Both the position numbers and the translations under genes were made by a program. Shown in pieces: positions 1 through 12,312 of a stretch of DNA of 64,000 bases; the stretch's first letter is position 1, and each line of letters starts with the position of its first letter. Origin of the DNA: Ciona savignyi (taxonomy: Eukaryota > Chordata > Ascidiacea > Phlebobranchia > Cionidae); NCBI GenBank assembly GCA_000149265.1, contig CH002874.1, forward strand, positions 101,800 to 165,799, read 5' to 3'. A model generated the notes under the pieces. It was not told where the DNA came from. It ran no database searches and worked only from the letters and a program-made list of their open reading frames with translations.

Positions 1-2866
1 ATAATTTTTATTTCAAAGCAGCGTTTATCTTTAATCCTTCATTTTAGTTTTGTAAATGTTGTTTTATTGTCTACAAAACAAGCAGTTTTGTAAATATAAT
101 CGTTCGGCTCAGCCATGATGAACACACACATTTGCGTATGTGTTTGTCTTATTATAAATTTGTCTTGAAATTTTAACCACAGCTGTTTCCTTTTAAAGCT
201 TGGAATGCATCACAACTATAACACACAGGTTGTTAAGAAAAAAACTGTTTTTTTCTGATTTAAATATGATTAGAATTATGAAAAAAATCTTAAGTAGGAT
301 AGTTCCTTTGACATACGACTCGAGGTCATCATATTAGAGCTGATAAATAAGGAAATGAAACCATGAGTTTATTTTAGCAACCACCTACGTATTTTCCACC
401 TACAGGCACAACACAGTTCTAATAAGTTTTGCTTCGGATATCATCCATTACAATTTCATATTTAGCTGAAGTTAACTAAGCTTATCAAGCTTTTGGTGTA
501 AAAGATGCCAGCAATTTAATGAACAATTGTATAGATGTTATGTTACAATCTTTATCAATTCTTCTGCCACTTTTCTTTGGTTGGTAATGCTACAAGGCCC
601 CGGGGTTTGCCACAGTATTAGGAATATCATGCAAACATCAATTTGTGATGTTCCAACCATGTCAAGTATCTTCAACGGAATCGGAATCTTTCCCAGAACA
701 CTCCCTATACAACCAATACCCCGGAAACTGTATTCGCGAAAATGAAGACTGCAATTGCATTAAATAATGGACTGCACCTTTAAAGAACTGTATTCATTTC
801 AACCAAGTATAAGTTCTGCAGCTCATTAACTAGTTAATAAAAACTAAATAATCCAAATTATTTAAATTTGGTCACAAAGTAAGAAAATTGAATAAACTTG
901 CCAATTTTCATAGTGAAAAAATTGCGCAGTACCAAGTTTAAAAGATATATATTTAACACGTTTTTAGTGTATGTAAAAAAAAATTTTTAAGTCCCAAGAT
1001 GTGATTTTTTAATCTGGTTTTGGTGTAACGATACACAATAGTTGATAAAATTTAAACTTTGCAAAAATTTTATTTGATCACAAACTATTAAAGCGGTATG
1101 GGATTAAACTGTTGAAAAAGCTTAATCAGCATAAACCCAACTCAAACTGAGCAGCTTAACCAGGATAATAAGATTAATAAGTTTAATTTAGAAAGCTCAA
1201 CCAAGTAAGTACAATAAAGGCTTGAAATATAGGGTTAAGGGTATAGCATATTAAGAAAAAAAATTGCAATGCGGATATGTTGGCAAACACACAACTCTGC
1301 CCAGGAAAATATAAAAAATAATTCTGCAGTATAAAGAGTTAGGAAATCAATATTGATTTTTGTTTTTTTAATTAAAATGTTTGTCAAATTACCTTTACCT
1401 AGTCAAACTAACAAATTATATTATTCTTACTAGCAAAAAAAGGAAATACATAAAAACACCTTCCATATTTCAATAGTTTTATAAGTTCAGTCATAACGCT
1501 ACACAATCATACTATGTTTTTTAGACCAAATGAGGTTAGGCACATGGCGATTTGACCATATTCCAGTTTTCTGACTATACTCATTTGTTCCCAGGAAAAA
1601 TACATCATTTTTATCGGAATTTTTGTTTTGTATTGTTTGTTTGTTTGTTTGTTTAGTGAAAACCAAATATCATATTTTTCGCATGATAAAGTTTTATTAG
1701 TACTTTAGAAATATCATTTTTTTAAGATAACTCTAGAAAATGACAAGCAATTTGCAACCTCATTCCTTCATCTAGATTAAATTTGGATGGATTGAGTGCC
1801 AGCTATTCACAAATATGCGTCATTTATTGACGAAACCTCAAATTAAATCACAGATTCTTAGATTAAATTTAAAGCTTAAACACGAGAAAACCGTCAGTGG
1901 AAGAAAGGTGGCTGCTAAGAAAAAAGCATCGATTAAAGAGATGTCAATAAAATAAGTCAGGTTACCATAAAAATTTATTTCGGGCCAAAAAATCTATGTA
2001 ATAGTTTAAATAACTTAACTGTGTGACATGGTTTATTGTGATGAATAAATATCAGATTACCTTAAGTCATTTTGATAAAGTTAAAATTGCAAATAGAACC
2101 ATGCATTTAGAATTTTACCTACACCCTGAAAATTGCACTTAAAAATGCTGAAACATTATGATTAAAACTTGAATCAACTTAACAGCTGTTCCAACATGCA
2201 TATAAACAAACAAGATAATAAACTTTTGCACGACTGGCAAAACAAAAAGTTTACAAGTATGCACTGGATGTATAAAGTCTGGTCTTTACTATATGAATGA
2301 ATGTTGAATACAAAGCATTTAGCTTTCTTTGTTTTCATAGTATATACCACATACTACAAGTTGCTATCATGCTGTGATAATTTAAAAAAATAACTATAAA
2401 TGAAAAACTCCCTAAATAATTACTGTAAAAAGGAAACCGATCTGGATAAAATTATTTATATTATATTCAAATAGTTTCAAGTGTATATTATAAATATATT
2501 TCCAATAAACTGTTTTTATTTTTAATATCTTTCTTATTTGGCCCAAAATAAAGTGTTATTTCAGCATTTTTATATTACTACTGGTAGCTTACTACAGGTT
2601 AAGTTACAACCCTAAGCAATATGCTATGGACCTTCTGGTAATTTATCAAGTGTGCAATAAAATTATGTAATACATATTTACGTGGAAGCTCAAATTTTAA
2701 AATGGCTCTATAGGCTATTCTAGATTTGAATTTGTTGAATCTTTATTAACATGAATACTTTTGTACTCGTATAATGATGCATATTTATATAATAAAAGAA
2801 TCCTGGCAAAATGCTTTAAAATGTAAAAATGTTTTATAGTTATCTAACTTTATAGTTACGTATAAA
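1..2866. other. AT-rich stretch, no confident gene
   Basis: This stretch is very AT-rich and shows no convincing exon on either strand. It holds a short (TTTG)n tract near 1635-1655 and a small basic ORF (1815-1955, listed separately). The rest of the myosin IX motor, neck and tail exons must lie to the left of 3058, but I could not find any here, so they are probably in the adjacent gap or beyond the window edge. The 72-codon open frame at 527-745 has no exon context and looks like chance. Confidence 0.5.
1815..1955 (+). CDS. Possible small basic ORF or terminal exon
   Basis: An ATG-initiated frame of 46 codons ends in TAA at 1953-1955. Its second half is lysine-rich (GRKVAAKKKASIKEMSIK), unlike the AT-driven composition of chance frames nearby. 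It could be a lysine-rich carboxy-terminal exon of a plus-strand gene, since the frame stays open a little upstream of the ATG, or a chance frame. No partner exon was found and I do not recognise it. Confidence 0.15.
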   Translation: MRHLLTKPQIKSQILRLNLKLKHEKTVSGRKVAAKKKASIKEMSIK

Positions 2867-2966
2867 NNNNNNNNNNNNNNNNNNNNNNNNNNNNNNNNNN
2901 NNNNNNNNNNNNNNNNNNNNNNNNNNNNNNNNNNNNNNNNNNNNNNNNNNNNNNNNNNNNNNNNNN
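2867..2966. other. Assembly gap (N run)
   Basis: A run of 100 N. It lies just downstream of the last visible myosin IX exon and may hide part of the next one. Confidence 0.99.
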
Positions 2967-3057
2967 GGTGGTGGGAATTCCATTTCAGAGAGAAAGTAGC
3001 ATATTTAGCAATGTTCCCAATAAGTGAATAAAGTTAACTCAGCTATATTAAGCATAC

Positions 3058-6000
3058 TTTTCATCTATCAAATGAAACAAGCCAGTTATTTTCTTCTCAT
3101 ATAAAAGCAAGCAACCAGAGTTATCAGCATAATCAACCTCTTTCCAAGTCAATCCTTCTGCTCTGTATTCTTCCTGAAAAAGTTTAAAACAAAATTTAAA
3201 CACATTGTAAATTTTAAACACATTCTGGTGAATGTTAAAAGTCTACAATATCCAATAATAATTTAATCTCAGACATGACGTCAATATCCAATTTCTTTGT
3301 GCAACACAAAAAACCTTAAAGGTATTTGAAATTGAAAAGAAGAGTAAATAAGTAAAAATATAAAGGCAAAAATAATAAAATTTAAAATGAAAGGGAAAAG
3401 TTTACATTTTAAAAATTAAGAAAAAAGAGAATACAATAAACAAAATTCTGAGGTCATGTTGCATAATGTGCAGTGGCACAAACTTTAAAAATGACTTTTT
3501 TAACATTATTAACCTTTTCTCTTGAGCTATGCCACTATGACATCAGATTTTAAAACAAGTAAAACAATAGTACAAAATTCACAGTACCTGTTCCAGCTGA
3601 AATGTATGTTTTATGCAATAGTGTTGTAGATGCTCACTAGCATAGTTGATACAGAACTGCTCAAAGCTGTTTTTGACAAAATCTTCAAAGCCAAAAATAT
3701 CAAGGAGACCTATCCATTGGCTCTGTAAAATGTTTATTAGAGATTTTTAATTTTTTACCCTCAAAATTAACCATCGCACTAATATTTTTTTATAACTCAT
3801 TCCAAAAGCTGACGCTTTACATCTATCCGGGATAAGATGTTTACTTTCTTTTTTCTTAAATTAGACATCTATTTAAAAGACCAGAAGCACTCCTTTTCAG
3901 TGAAAAAATATTTGCCTTTGCATTCAACAGAACAATACATTATCGTCTTTTGTTAGATTGGAATGTAACATTTATTTGAACAGTTTTAAGAATAATGGCA
4001 GAAATTGTTTTTCTTACATAAAGTTTACCAAAGGAGGATATGGAATTAAGAACCCTGACAACCCTTACTTCAAGGAATCTATTTCTCCATTTTTTTTGTT
4101 TTTAATTTTTGTTTATTATTTATGAAATGTTGGAAATCACAAATCATTTGCTGTTTTAAATCAATACAACGAAAATATTAAAGGACATGTCGGAATCATT
4201 TGCTAAAAAATGGCGATCACAGATGAAGTTGCATTGACATGAACACTAAATAATAATAATTGACCACAGAGTAGCACCTTCATATCTAAAAGTGCTTCTC
4301 TTCGGTCATCACAAATACTAAAAATCATTAGCTTACTAACATACCTGCGATTTCAGTTTTGTGTCTCTGGTTTTCTGAGCCAGTGCCATGTTCACACTAC
4401 TCACAGCCCAGTCAAATAAACTTTGATACAACGCTTTGGACATTGCATCACGAGTTGCTCTTGCCTAATGAATTATAATGTATAAAAAATATAGCTTTTT
4501 AAACCTTTTTAAAGAAATGTGGTAAAAATGTATCACAATTGAGATTAACAAACAAAGTTTACCCATGCATAAAGAAAGAAATGTATGCTTGTGAGTGTAA
4601 ACGTTATACCATGAGATTATAATTTTACGCTGTTTTTAACTGCTGTGGTCACCCAAGTTTAACGGTGCTAAACATAGGTTGTTTGGATATTATATCTTAG
4701 TGGATAATTAACCCACCTCTTCAAGTTTAAGTGATAAGACGAAACGTTCCCCAGCACCAGCTTTCGCTTTCCTCGTCAGCAAACATTTACGAACAACATT
4801 CTTATCCAGTCCAAGCAACAAACTAACGCTGGTTAGATAACTTTCGTCTTGTATTTCTAGTGTTTCATCACGGCCAGATTTCTGAAAAGAATTTGGTTTT
4901 GGCTTTAAAGATATTGTTCAGTGGACATCAAACTATACACATGTCCTCACCATTTTGAAAGTAATATTTCCCAGCAATATAATGGCAGCAATAAGTCGGA
5001 AGATACTGCGCTGGGCACCAATGTAAAACCCCATTACTTCCATTGCTTGCCTTAACCTCTCCAACTCAGCAGGTGCATCAGTGTTCGCATGTTTGCTGCA
5101 CTACATAGGAGAGTGGAGTTTGAATGTGCATGTATTACCATAATGCATACAAATTGTATACTCAGAAAAAAAATTTCAAAAAATTTCATTATAGACCTTT
5201 GTAATTGAACTGAGACACCACTTAAATGGACCAAACTGGAAATGAATGGTGATACAATTGTTATATTGGCTAGTTTCGACCTAACCTTTTGGCTTAATGC
5301 CTTTACACCCAGCAACTTTTAAGCTAAAAAATCTATGCTCTAACGCAATAAGCTATTCGACTGGAATATTCAACTTATCAATGCAAGCTAAAACAAATTT
5401 ATAGATTTAGCCAACCTGTTTCAAGTAATTGTAGTTAGTGTTTTGATCTAGGTAGATTTCCTTCAATTCTTCAGGAGAGGTGCCATAAAGTAGGTAGTAG
5501 AATATATGGAAATTCCTGTCATAAATAATATAAACATTTAGTTTAACACAATGACATTTGTCCAGAACAAATCATTGTGTATATCATACATATTTGTCAA
5601 TGATCTGTGCTTTCATTAATACAATGCTGCAGTCTGCTAGCGATGTTCATACCAGGTTGTACCAAAGCATGTTGCATGGAAACCAAAGTAAATAATAAAA
5701 TGTGAATCTTTTTAAAGTTTGTAAATACAATGATATTTGCCATAAGGATATTATTGAGATAATGTTGGATGATAATATCCTGGGAAATACCGGTTTCATT
5801 CCAGAATAAATATATATATAGCATTGGAAACTACACAGCTGGAGTAATTACTTGAAACAGCTAAGGCTATATGGCACCTTAACCTTCTTATATTATTTAT
5901 TAAAGAGTTGAAAGTCCCAGCACACAATGACTTATCACCACTGGGACATAGTGGAGGTCAAATTACTCCAGTCACCACATCCATAAAACAAGCATCACAC

Positions 6001-8308
6001 CATTAGCATACTTTATTTATACGGGGCCACTGCGCATAACCTTAAAGGGGAGGCAAGATGCCCTGTAAGTGGTGCTACTGTCAACAAGAGGGAAGAAGTG
6101 GTTCTAAGTAAATGTTTTTCGCGGTTATGTTAACACTGGCTACCATATAGAGTCTTCTGGCTTGGATAGACACTACGTCATAGCATATTAGAAAGTGTTA
6201 CCAGTATGTCTCGGTTAATCGTTGACCACTCACATAGACATGATACAATTACTCATAGTCTTGTTCAAACAAATGAAAAGTCACATGTATACGTAAAGAG
6301 GAAGACAACTCACATCCATAAAACAAAGAAACTAAATTTCTAAAACATCACAGCAATAAGACTAAAATCAATCAAGTTAAATCATAATTGGTTTTTAATC
6401 TTACTTTTCATTTGGTTCTTGATGTACCAGTCTGGACTTCTCCAGCAAATAAGTCTGAACATCGGCACTGAAAAGGTGTGTTTTAATTTGTTTGGTTGTA
6501 AATTTGACTCTTTTATACCATATATTATTCAGTGAAATTTTAAATTGTTTTAAAAGATGTGTATTCTTATACAAAATGTTACATTATTAGGAATTTACAA
6601 CAAATGATTATGGAACACTGATTTACTATTATTGCCTATAAGTATGAATAGTACAACCAAAAATTACATGATCAATATACATTGTATTATTCTAACTAGC
6701 TGTACTCTTTTATAATTCTAAAGTACAATTACATAAAAAATAATATTAGAATTGCACTCCTAGAAACAAATTAATTATAAGTAAAGGTGCTTCAAAAGGT
6801 TCTTACCCTGATAATAAACCACTTCCATAAAAATGAATCTTCAGAAATTTTCCAAATCTACTGCTATTATTATTGTGTTCGGTTTGAGCATTTCCAAAAG
6901 CCTGGGCATTAAATGGAAAATTAGATTTTACAGCCTAATTTAGTACCATTTATGACAAAAAAGGCTCCAGAGAAAATTAAATTAAGATGGATACGCATTA
7001 CAGAAATATAAGAAGCCTATTGTACTAGAAGTGTATTGTTATTAAACAACATGTGTTATAATTATAGAATCCTACAATATTTAAGTTAAAAATTCAATTT
7101 AATTTTAACTCATGACCTGGGACTAACTCCGGGAACAGTATCTTCAATGTATTATATACCATATGGACCTGTCAAAAAAATTTCATACTTTTTGCCCGAT
7201 CCTATCATTCATCATTCATTTACTCTGAGCCTTGATAGCTTGGTGCCTGCTAAGGCTCGGTGCATGCTGAGGTTTACCCCAAGTCATAGGATTCTCACCC
7301 ACCGTCGGGATATTTAGCCTTACATTTTCTTTTAATAGCAGGACTTCTTATATTAACATATATTTTTTTTGGTGAACCTGATTAGAGAAAATTGAGTTGA
7401 CTAGAAACATTAAAAAACTCTTTACCAACAGTATGTTTTATAATATTTGGTTTCGGAATATTACGAAAATGATAACTAACCTCTAACACAGGACCAGCCC
7501 CTGTTAGCATGTTTTCTACGCCAGTCATGTAACTTTTTTGACAGAGTGCAAGGGAGTGGTGCACAAGGAAGTGAGTGGCTTGTGTCTTTCCTGATCCTGA
7601 TTTTCCTGTGATCACTATGCATTGGTTTTGCTTTGTTCGTACCATTGTGTTAAATGCAGTGTCGGCAATTGCATAAATGTGCGGTTCCAAGTCCTCTTTC
7701 CGCCGATTTTGGTACAAAGTCATGTACTTAGGGTTGTAAATCGGCATAAATTTGTAAGGGTTAATTGAAATTAAGGTGTCAGCTGAGTAGGTGTAGATTT
7801 TGTCTTTTAAAAATCGTTTTCGTAAGATTTCTAAAATCTTATTTTGTGATAAGGAAGAAATAGCGCAAAGATCAGGACAATCGGAGTCTGATAGTTTTGA
7901 GGGTGGCAAGAAACCTTTGGAGGCCATGTCTCGTTCTGTAGAGACCCTCTCTGCTTTTTCGTGCCATGAGTTTGCGCCGTGATACATTACACTCCCACTT
8001 TCATCTGTTTCTCTCAACACAAACTTATATGAATGCTGAAACTGTGTCGGCCAGAGAAGCATTCTTTGCACTGGTAAATCAGACTGGGCTAAAATCATCT
8101 CTTCTCCCCTGTCTTTGTGCATCTCGACAAGAACGTATGAAAGACCATTTTCAATTCCCAATTTCCTTGTCACTTTTGCAACAACTTCAGCAGCTGTGGT
8201 ACGCTTGGTGCAAGATATAGATTCCACAACAGAAGATGTTGAACAGTCAACTGGGTGGACATGAATCATATATGTTGCATCGAAGGCCATGATTTTTATG
8301 TTGTTCAT
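3058..8308 (-). CDS. MYO9: Unconventional myosin IX, amino-terminal part (RA domain and motor)
   Basis: Nine coding exons are visible on the minus strand: 8308-7481, 6901-6807, 6467-6405, 5515-5416, 5100-4951, 4881-4717, 4464-4345, 3722-3588 and 3173-3058. All have GT/AG borders and join in frame. Residues 1-100 look like a Ras-associating fold ([13 protein letters not shown] start), then the motor begins. The P-loop GKSGSGKT is at about residues 235-242. Switch I follows as [18 protein letters not shown], and switch II as [10 protein letters not shown], then [11 protein letters not shown]. An RA domain ahead of the motor is the hallmark of class IX, single-headed myosins with a RhoGAP tail that turn off Rho at actin. 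The tail (IQ, C1, RhoGAP) is not in the window. The chosen ATG (8308) is the first in frame; a second lies seven codons on. Exon calls are solid; the class IX call is strong; IXa versus IXb cannot be told. Confidence 0.93.
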
Positions 8309-8440
8309 TTAAAGACACTCATCCGGCAAATCATGGTATACAACAAACAGACTACACTTGATTATTTTACAATCTGCCCTACATGTTAATCTGCAAATAT
8401 TTTATATAACTAATATAATTATATGTCACAACCTTGAACC

Positions 8441-8479
<39 letters not shown>

Positions 8480-9682
8480 AAAAAAATTGTTTTCCTTTCT
8501 TGACAGCACAGATAGGGTATCATACATACCGATATAAAAATAAAATATTTTAACAGTTTAAAAACAGTCATCTCAAATTAGAATCTTGCTTCAATAAGAT
8601 ATCTTAACTTAAGCTCAAAATTGGTATTAAAACAAAACACAATAGGCCTACCGGCCAAAAAAATGAGTAAACAAAAAAATAAATTACACAGGAAACTTCC
8701 ACAGCCTCAACCACAATGCAAACATGCGATATTGTAACAAATTCCTGTGTTCCGTTGGGCTTTACTAATCTGCGGGACAGAAAGAAGAGAGGGACGGTTA
8801 TTTTTATCACTAACATGAACGGTCGAGGCATATTAGTTGGGGGAAGGTTTTAATATGATATATCTGGATGAGAATAAATAATATTCCTATGGCAGTGTCG
8901 TCCAACTACTTTTGACTTACGGGGCATTTCACAAAAGCGTGACAGCTTGCGGGTCACTTCCAACGAATGATCAGAAAACAACAGCCTTAACACATCAACA
9001 CAATAAGATAATTTTACCTCATAAGCATTGCTACATTAGCCTTCAGCCCTACAAATAGTCTAAACTAATAATTCCCTGGCAAAACACTATCATTTAATAA
9101 AAAAAACATTTGTATGACATAACAATGAACTCTTACAGTCGTAAAAAATTTTGCAATACTTGTTCTAAATAAAATTACTGACTGTAACACAAATACAAAT
9201 TATATCAATACTGTGAAAACTAACGGTCGCAAAAATCATTTTCATTTAAAAATCGTAGGCCTGTAGTTTGACCGTGCTGTCCCATGGCAATATCAAGTTT
9301 CCTTGACTGATCAATTTGAAACAAGTACAATATATCTCAACAAAATACTTTGCATGTAGTGCTCCTGAAAAAATTTCAAAAACCACATTCAGGTTTTGTT
9401 TGTTTTATCCCTTGCGCAACAACACAACCAACTAGCCGTTGACTGGTTTTAATCCAACAAACAATCAATTACCAGCAAACTTTCCTTTTCTTATCAACTG
9501 AGCTAAACTGCAGAGTATTAAAATGAATTAATATCCTGTTGTTGGTATATTTATTTTAAAAGATCAATTATACTTTATAACAGCACCTAATCCGTGTATA
9601 AAGGACACTACTTTGCAGACTGGCAAGTCAGGCTACGGAAAGGACATTCATTTATAATTTTTAGGCTAAGCAATTTTTATTA

Positions 9683-9874
9683 CAAAACTAAAAGGACGGA
9701 AAGCGGGAATAAGGGTAGGGTAACTGCTCACTAAAATAAAGATTAGGGCATTGGAGTTAGTTTTAAACATAGGATTGGAGTTAAGGTTAGTTCTGGGGTT
9801 GAGATTAGTGTTTAGGGCAGGATTTAAATTAGCTTTCGTAATTTTAGTGAGCAGTTTCCCTCCTTTTAGTTTTG
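9683..9874. repeat. Inverted-repeat element with degenerate GGTTAG-like core
   Basis: A perfect 14-bp arm (CAAAACTAAAAGGA, 9683-9696) is matched by its reverse complement at 9861-9874. Inside it, a 16-bp arm (AACTGCTCACTAAAAT, 9722-9737) is matched perfectly at 9841-9856. The core between the arms carries degenerate repeats of the type GGTTAG/GATTAGGG. It looks like a small MITE or foldback element; no clear target duplication was found. Confidence 0.55.
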
Positions 9875-10118
9875 CCCTGTTACTACGACTTCGGTATAGC
9901 ATAAAAGTTCTGTTTGTTTAATGGGAGTAACCAGTGAGAATTTCTTATAGGCCCAAGTTACAGTTTTCTCCACTTCATTTGTCTCACCAAACATTCATAA
10001 ATACTGTAAAAAACTACACTGGTGTTGTAAAACAAATAAACCGGAAAATCTGTCAATAAACGCAATTGCAAACATAAGAGAGGTATCCAATATTACCAGT
10101 TCTCATTGGAGCGTAACT

Positions 10119-10160
10119 GTACGTCACGCAGCAATGGATCAGGATTACGAATTACGTCAT
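10119..10160 (+). promoter_or_regulatory. Pair of CRE-like sites
   Basis: TACGTCAC (about 10120-10127) and TTACGTCAT (about 10152-10160) both contain the TACGTCA core bound by CREB/ATF-type bZIP factors. They sit about 30 bp apart, about 1.8 kb upstream of the myosin IX ATG and 2.2 kb upstream of Fringe. Which promoter they might serve is unknown. Confidence 0.2.
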
Positions 10161-10598
10161 CATAAATACAAACTAACCGTAGAAACAAAACTTTCTATTT
10201 ATGGTATTGAATGGAATATTTTTTCGGAAATAATGAAGAAGAATTATCTTACTGTCAATCATTATAATATATCGCTAGAGACCAACATCGAGTCTATCGT
10301 ACTGTATTGAATAGGATAATATTGTATGATTAAGACTTAACTACGGTTTTAATTAAGCCTATTAATCCACTGGATTCAACGACGTTTAAAAATTAGCGTA
10401 TGGTTTAGTCATAAAACAAAGTTACAGACTGTTTTCGACCCTAAAACCATTGGATTAAATAGAGACGCACTCGGTCAACTGAGATATTTTTTCTGGTCTT
10501 ATGAAACGGTAAATCACAGGTCTTTTGGGCAAAAAGGCTTAATAATAAACGTCGTTAAGAAATCGGGAAAATTTTTAAAGAAGTGATGTAAGAATAAA

Positions 10599-10614
10599 AG
10601 GTCAAGAAAGGTCA
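10599..10614 (+). promoter_or_regulatory. AGGTCA direct repeat with 4-nt spacer (DR4-like)
   Basis: Two perfect AGGTCA half-sites are separated by AGAA, the DR4 layout recognised by some nuclear receptor/RXR dimers in animals. The pair is framed by two copies of a 17-bp direct repeat (AAGTGATGTAAGAATAA at 10581-10597 and 10617-10633). A chance origin by local duplication is quite possible. Confidence 0.25.
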
Positions 10615-11016
10615 AAAAGTGATGTAAGAATAATATCTTGTGTGCATTCTATCCTATCATTCGTAGCACGGCGGGCAGCCAGGTACAGAATCGACATTTG
10701 AAACATACAAATGACTTCGGACGTGTGTTATTTGGTAAATGGCCTAAATTGGCAAAAACAGGATAAGATAGCAAAACAAACAGTCGTTTTAATAACTGGT
10801 GATTTAATTCTGACGTCTTTAAATCGTATTTTATTGAATTTAAAACAATTTAAAGTTGCCTAGTACAATAAGTTAAAAAAACAACACAACTCATGCAACT
10901 TAACACAGCAGTTATCATAAAACCCTAATTTGCTGGTTCCGGCAACGTCTGCTACGTGGCTTGCTCCAACGACCTAACCAAAAATATATGTTACACGCAC
11001 CGCCTATAACAGTACA

Positions 11017-11215
11017 GTGGTTTCAGAATTGAAACTGGTCGGTGGCTATTCATACATTGTCCGAACTCCGAAACCAGTGTTAATCGGTTCTACTAAATTG
11101 AAGAAACGTGTCCATCATACCCAACGCACTACAATAGCTTTGATAACCCGACGATTGTCAAGGCTATGCACTCGAGAGCGTTTTCCCATTCACGGAGGTA
11201 AAAATGAATATATAA
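11017..11215 (+). mobile_element. Decayed tRNA-derived SINE copy
   Basis: The stretch follows the body of the SINE seen intact at 36521-36808: a GAAACTGGTCGGTGGCT-like segment, a TTAATCGGTTCTAC segment, then CATACCCAACGCACTACAATAGC and ATAACCCGACG, ending in CCCATTCACGGAGGTAAA. It has lost most of the tRNA-like head. The open frame covering it comes from the SINE. Confidence 0.7.
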
Positions 11216-11477
11216 TAAAGCCTATCCCGTTTGTAGGTTGTACGCGATGGTTTTGGTAGGTTGTACGCGATGGCAATGGTTATCGCAACAACCTTTAACA
11301 TAAAATCACACAAATATATGCTTCGCCAACGCGACTGGGCATGATGTGCCGTATAATATGCACATAGCGCCGGGTTCGACATATAGAATTTTTCATTTTA
11401 GTAAAAAGTCAATATATAAACGATGAAAGTAAAATAAAGAAATTAGAAGTGATATATATAGGATAGGATATGATAGG

Positions 11478-11771
11478 GATAGGATATTCATGTTTAATCC
11501 CGTGAATGGGAAAACCAAGGGTGGGAAAACACACGGGCAATCGTCAGATCACCGCGCGCCCACCGTCGGGTTACCGGAGCTATTGCATTGTATTGTGTAT
11601 AATTCACGCGTTCCTTTAATTTAGTAGAACCCATTAATCCGCTGGGTTCAGGCAATGTTCGTTTAGTGCGTCTTGCCCAAGAATACAACCGACTAGCTAG
11701 CGACCAGTTTCGAAACTTAAACCTTTCAGTTGAAAGGCGTCGAATTAAATCACCAGACTAACCGGTCGGAC
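11478..11771 (-). mobile_element. tRNA-derived SINE, near full length
   Basis: On the minus strand it starts with a tRNA-like head (CCGGTTAGTCTGG as box A region, with a box B-like segment following CTGAAAGGT). The shared body follows (TAGCTAGTCGGTTGTATTC, GAACCCAGCGGATTAATGGG, CGGTAACCCGACGGTGGGCG), and it ends in CCCATTCACGGG then a GATAGGATAT-like tail. It matches the copies at 23395-23685, 36521-36808 and 37746-38025. Confidence 0.85.
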
Positions 11772-11885
11772 AATATGTATGGGTCATGTTTAATTTATTC
11801 GTCTGGCGGGATAAAGGTGATTTGCTATCAAGCAGTCTTGTCTATATAACTATCGGCAGGATTTAAACGTTCACCTTCTCCGAAG

Positions 11886-12312
11886 TCCATTAGTTTAGAC
11901 GGCCAGGCTCTATGTTCTCCACGCTTCGTTTCCTTTCAACATTTGATCTGGCGTCGGGATGGGTCTTGTATTGTGGGAAGGCACCGTCTGCCAGCTGCCA
12001 CACGGCTAAGCTTTCGTATCAACAGTTCACTCGCGAGACCAGCGCACTGCGCGGAAAAATCACTGACGAAGGTGTGCAGAAGAGTAGTCTGGATAGGTTG
12101 GTTTTATATTATCTGCAATTCTATGAGTCATAATTTATAAGCCGGGGATTACAGCAGTGGTTCAAACATAATAAGAAGTATGTCCGAATTTGCCGATGTA
12201 GACTATTTTTTCAAGAATTTGTCAAAAAATAAGTTATTATATACTTTAAAAACGAGGAATAACTAGAATTTGAAATTTAAATTAGTTATTTTTTAAAAAA
12301 CGCATTCACAGG
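11886..12312 (+). promoter_or_regulatory. Probable Fringe 5' region (promoter / non-coding leader)
   Basis: The segment 11886-12060 is clearly more GC-rich than its surroundings and has no long conserved frame. This would suit a promoter and non-coding first exon of Fringe. A pyrimidine-poor but usable AG sits at 12310-12311, directly before the Fringe ATG (12313). That leaves almost no leader on the coding exon, so the leader must be joined by cis-splicing or by the spliced-leader trans-splicing known in Ciona. Confidence 0.4.

Larger units (their letters stand above)
8309..11885. other. Divergent intergenic region between myosin IX and Fringe
   Basis: The two flanking genes point away from each other, so this space should hold both promoters. 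A (TA)n run sits at about 8440-8475. An inverted-repeat element is at 9683-9874, a direct-repeat pair of AGGTCA half-sites at 10599-10614, and two CRE-like sites at about 10119-10160. Two SINE copies lie at 11017-11215 and 11478-11771, with a short SINE scrap near 10361-10380. I see no coding exon. Confidence 0.6.

Noticed and set aside
527..745. 72-codon plus-strand frame
   Set aside because: No exon signals and an unremarkable composition in an AT-rich region.
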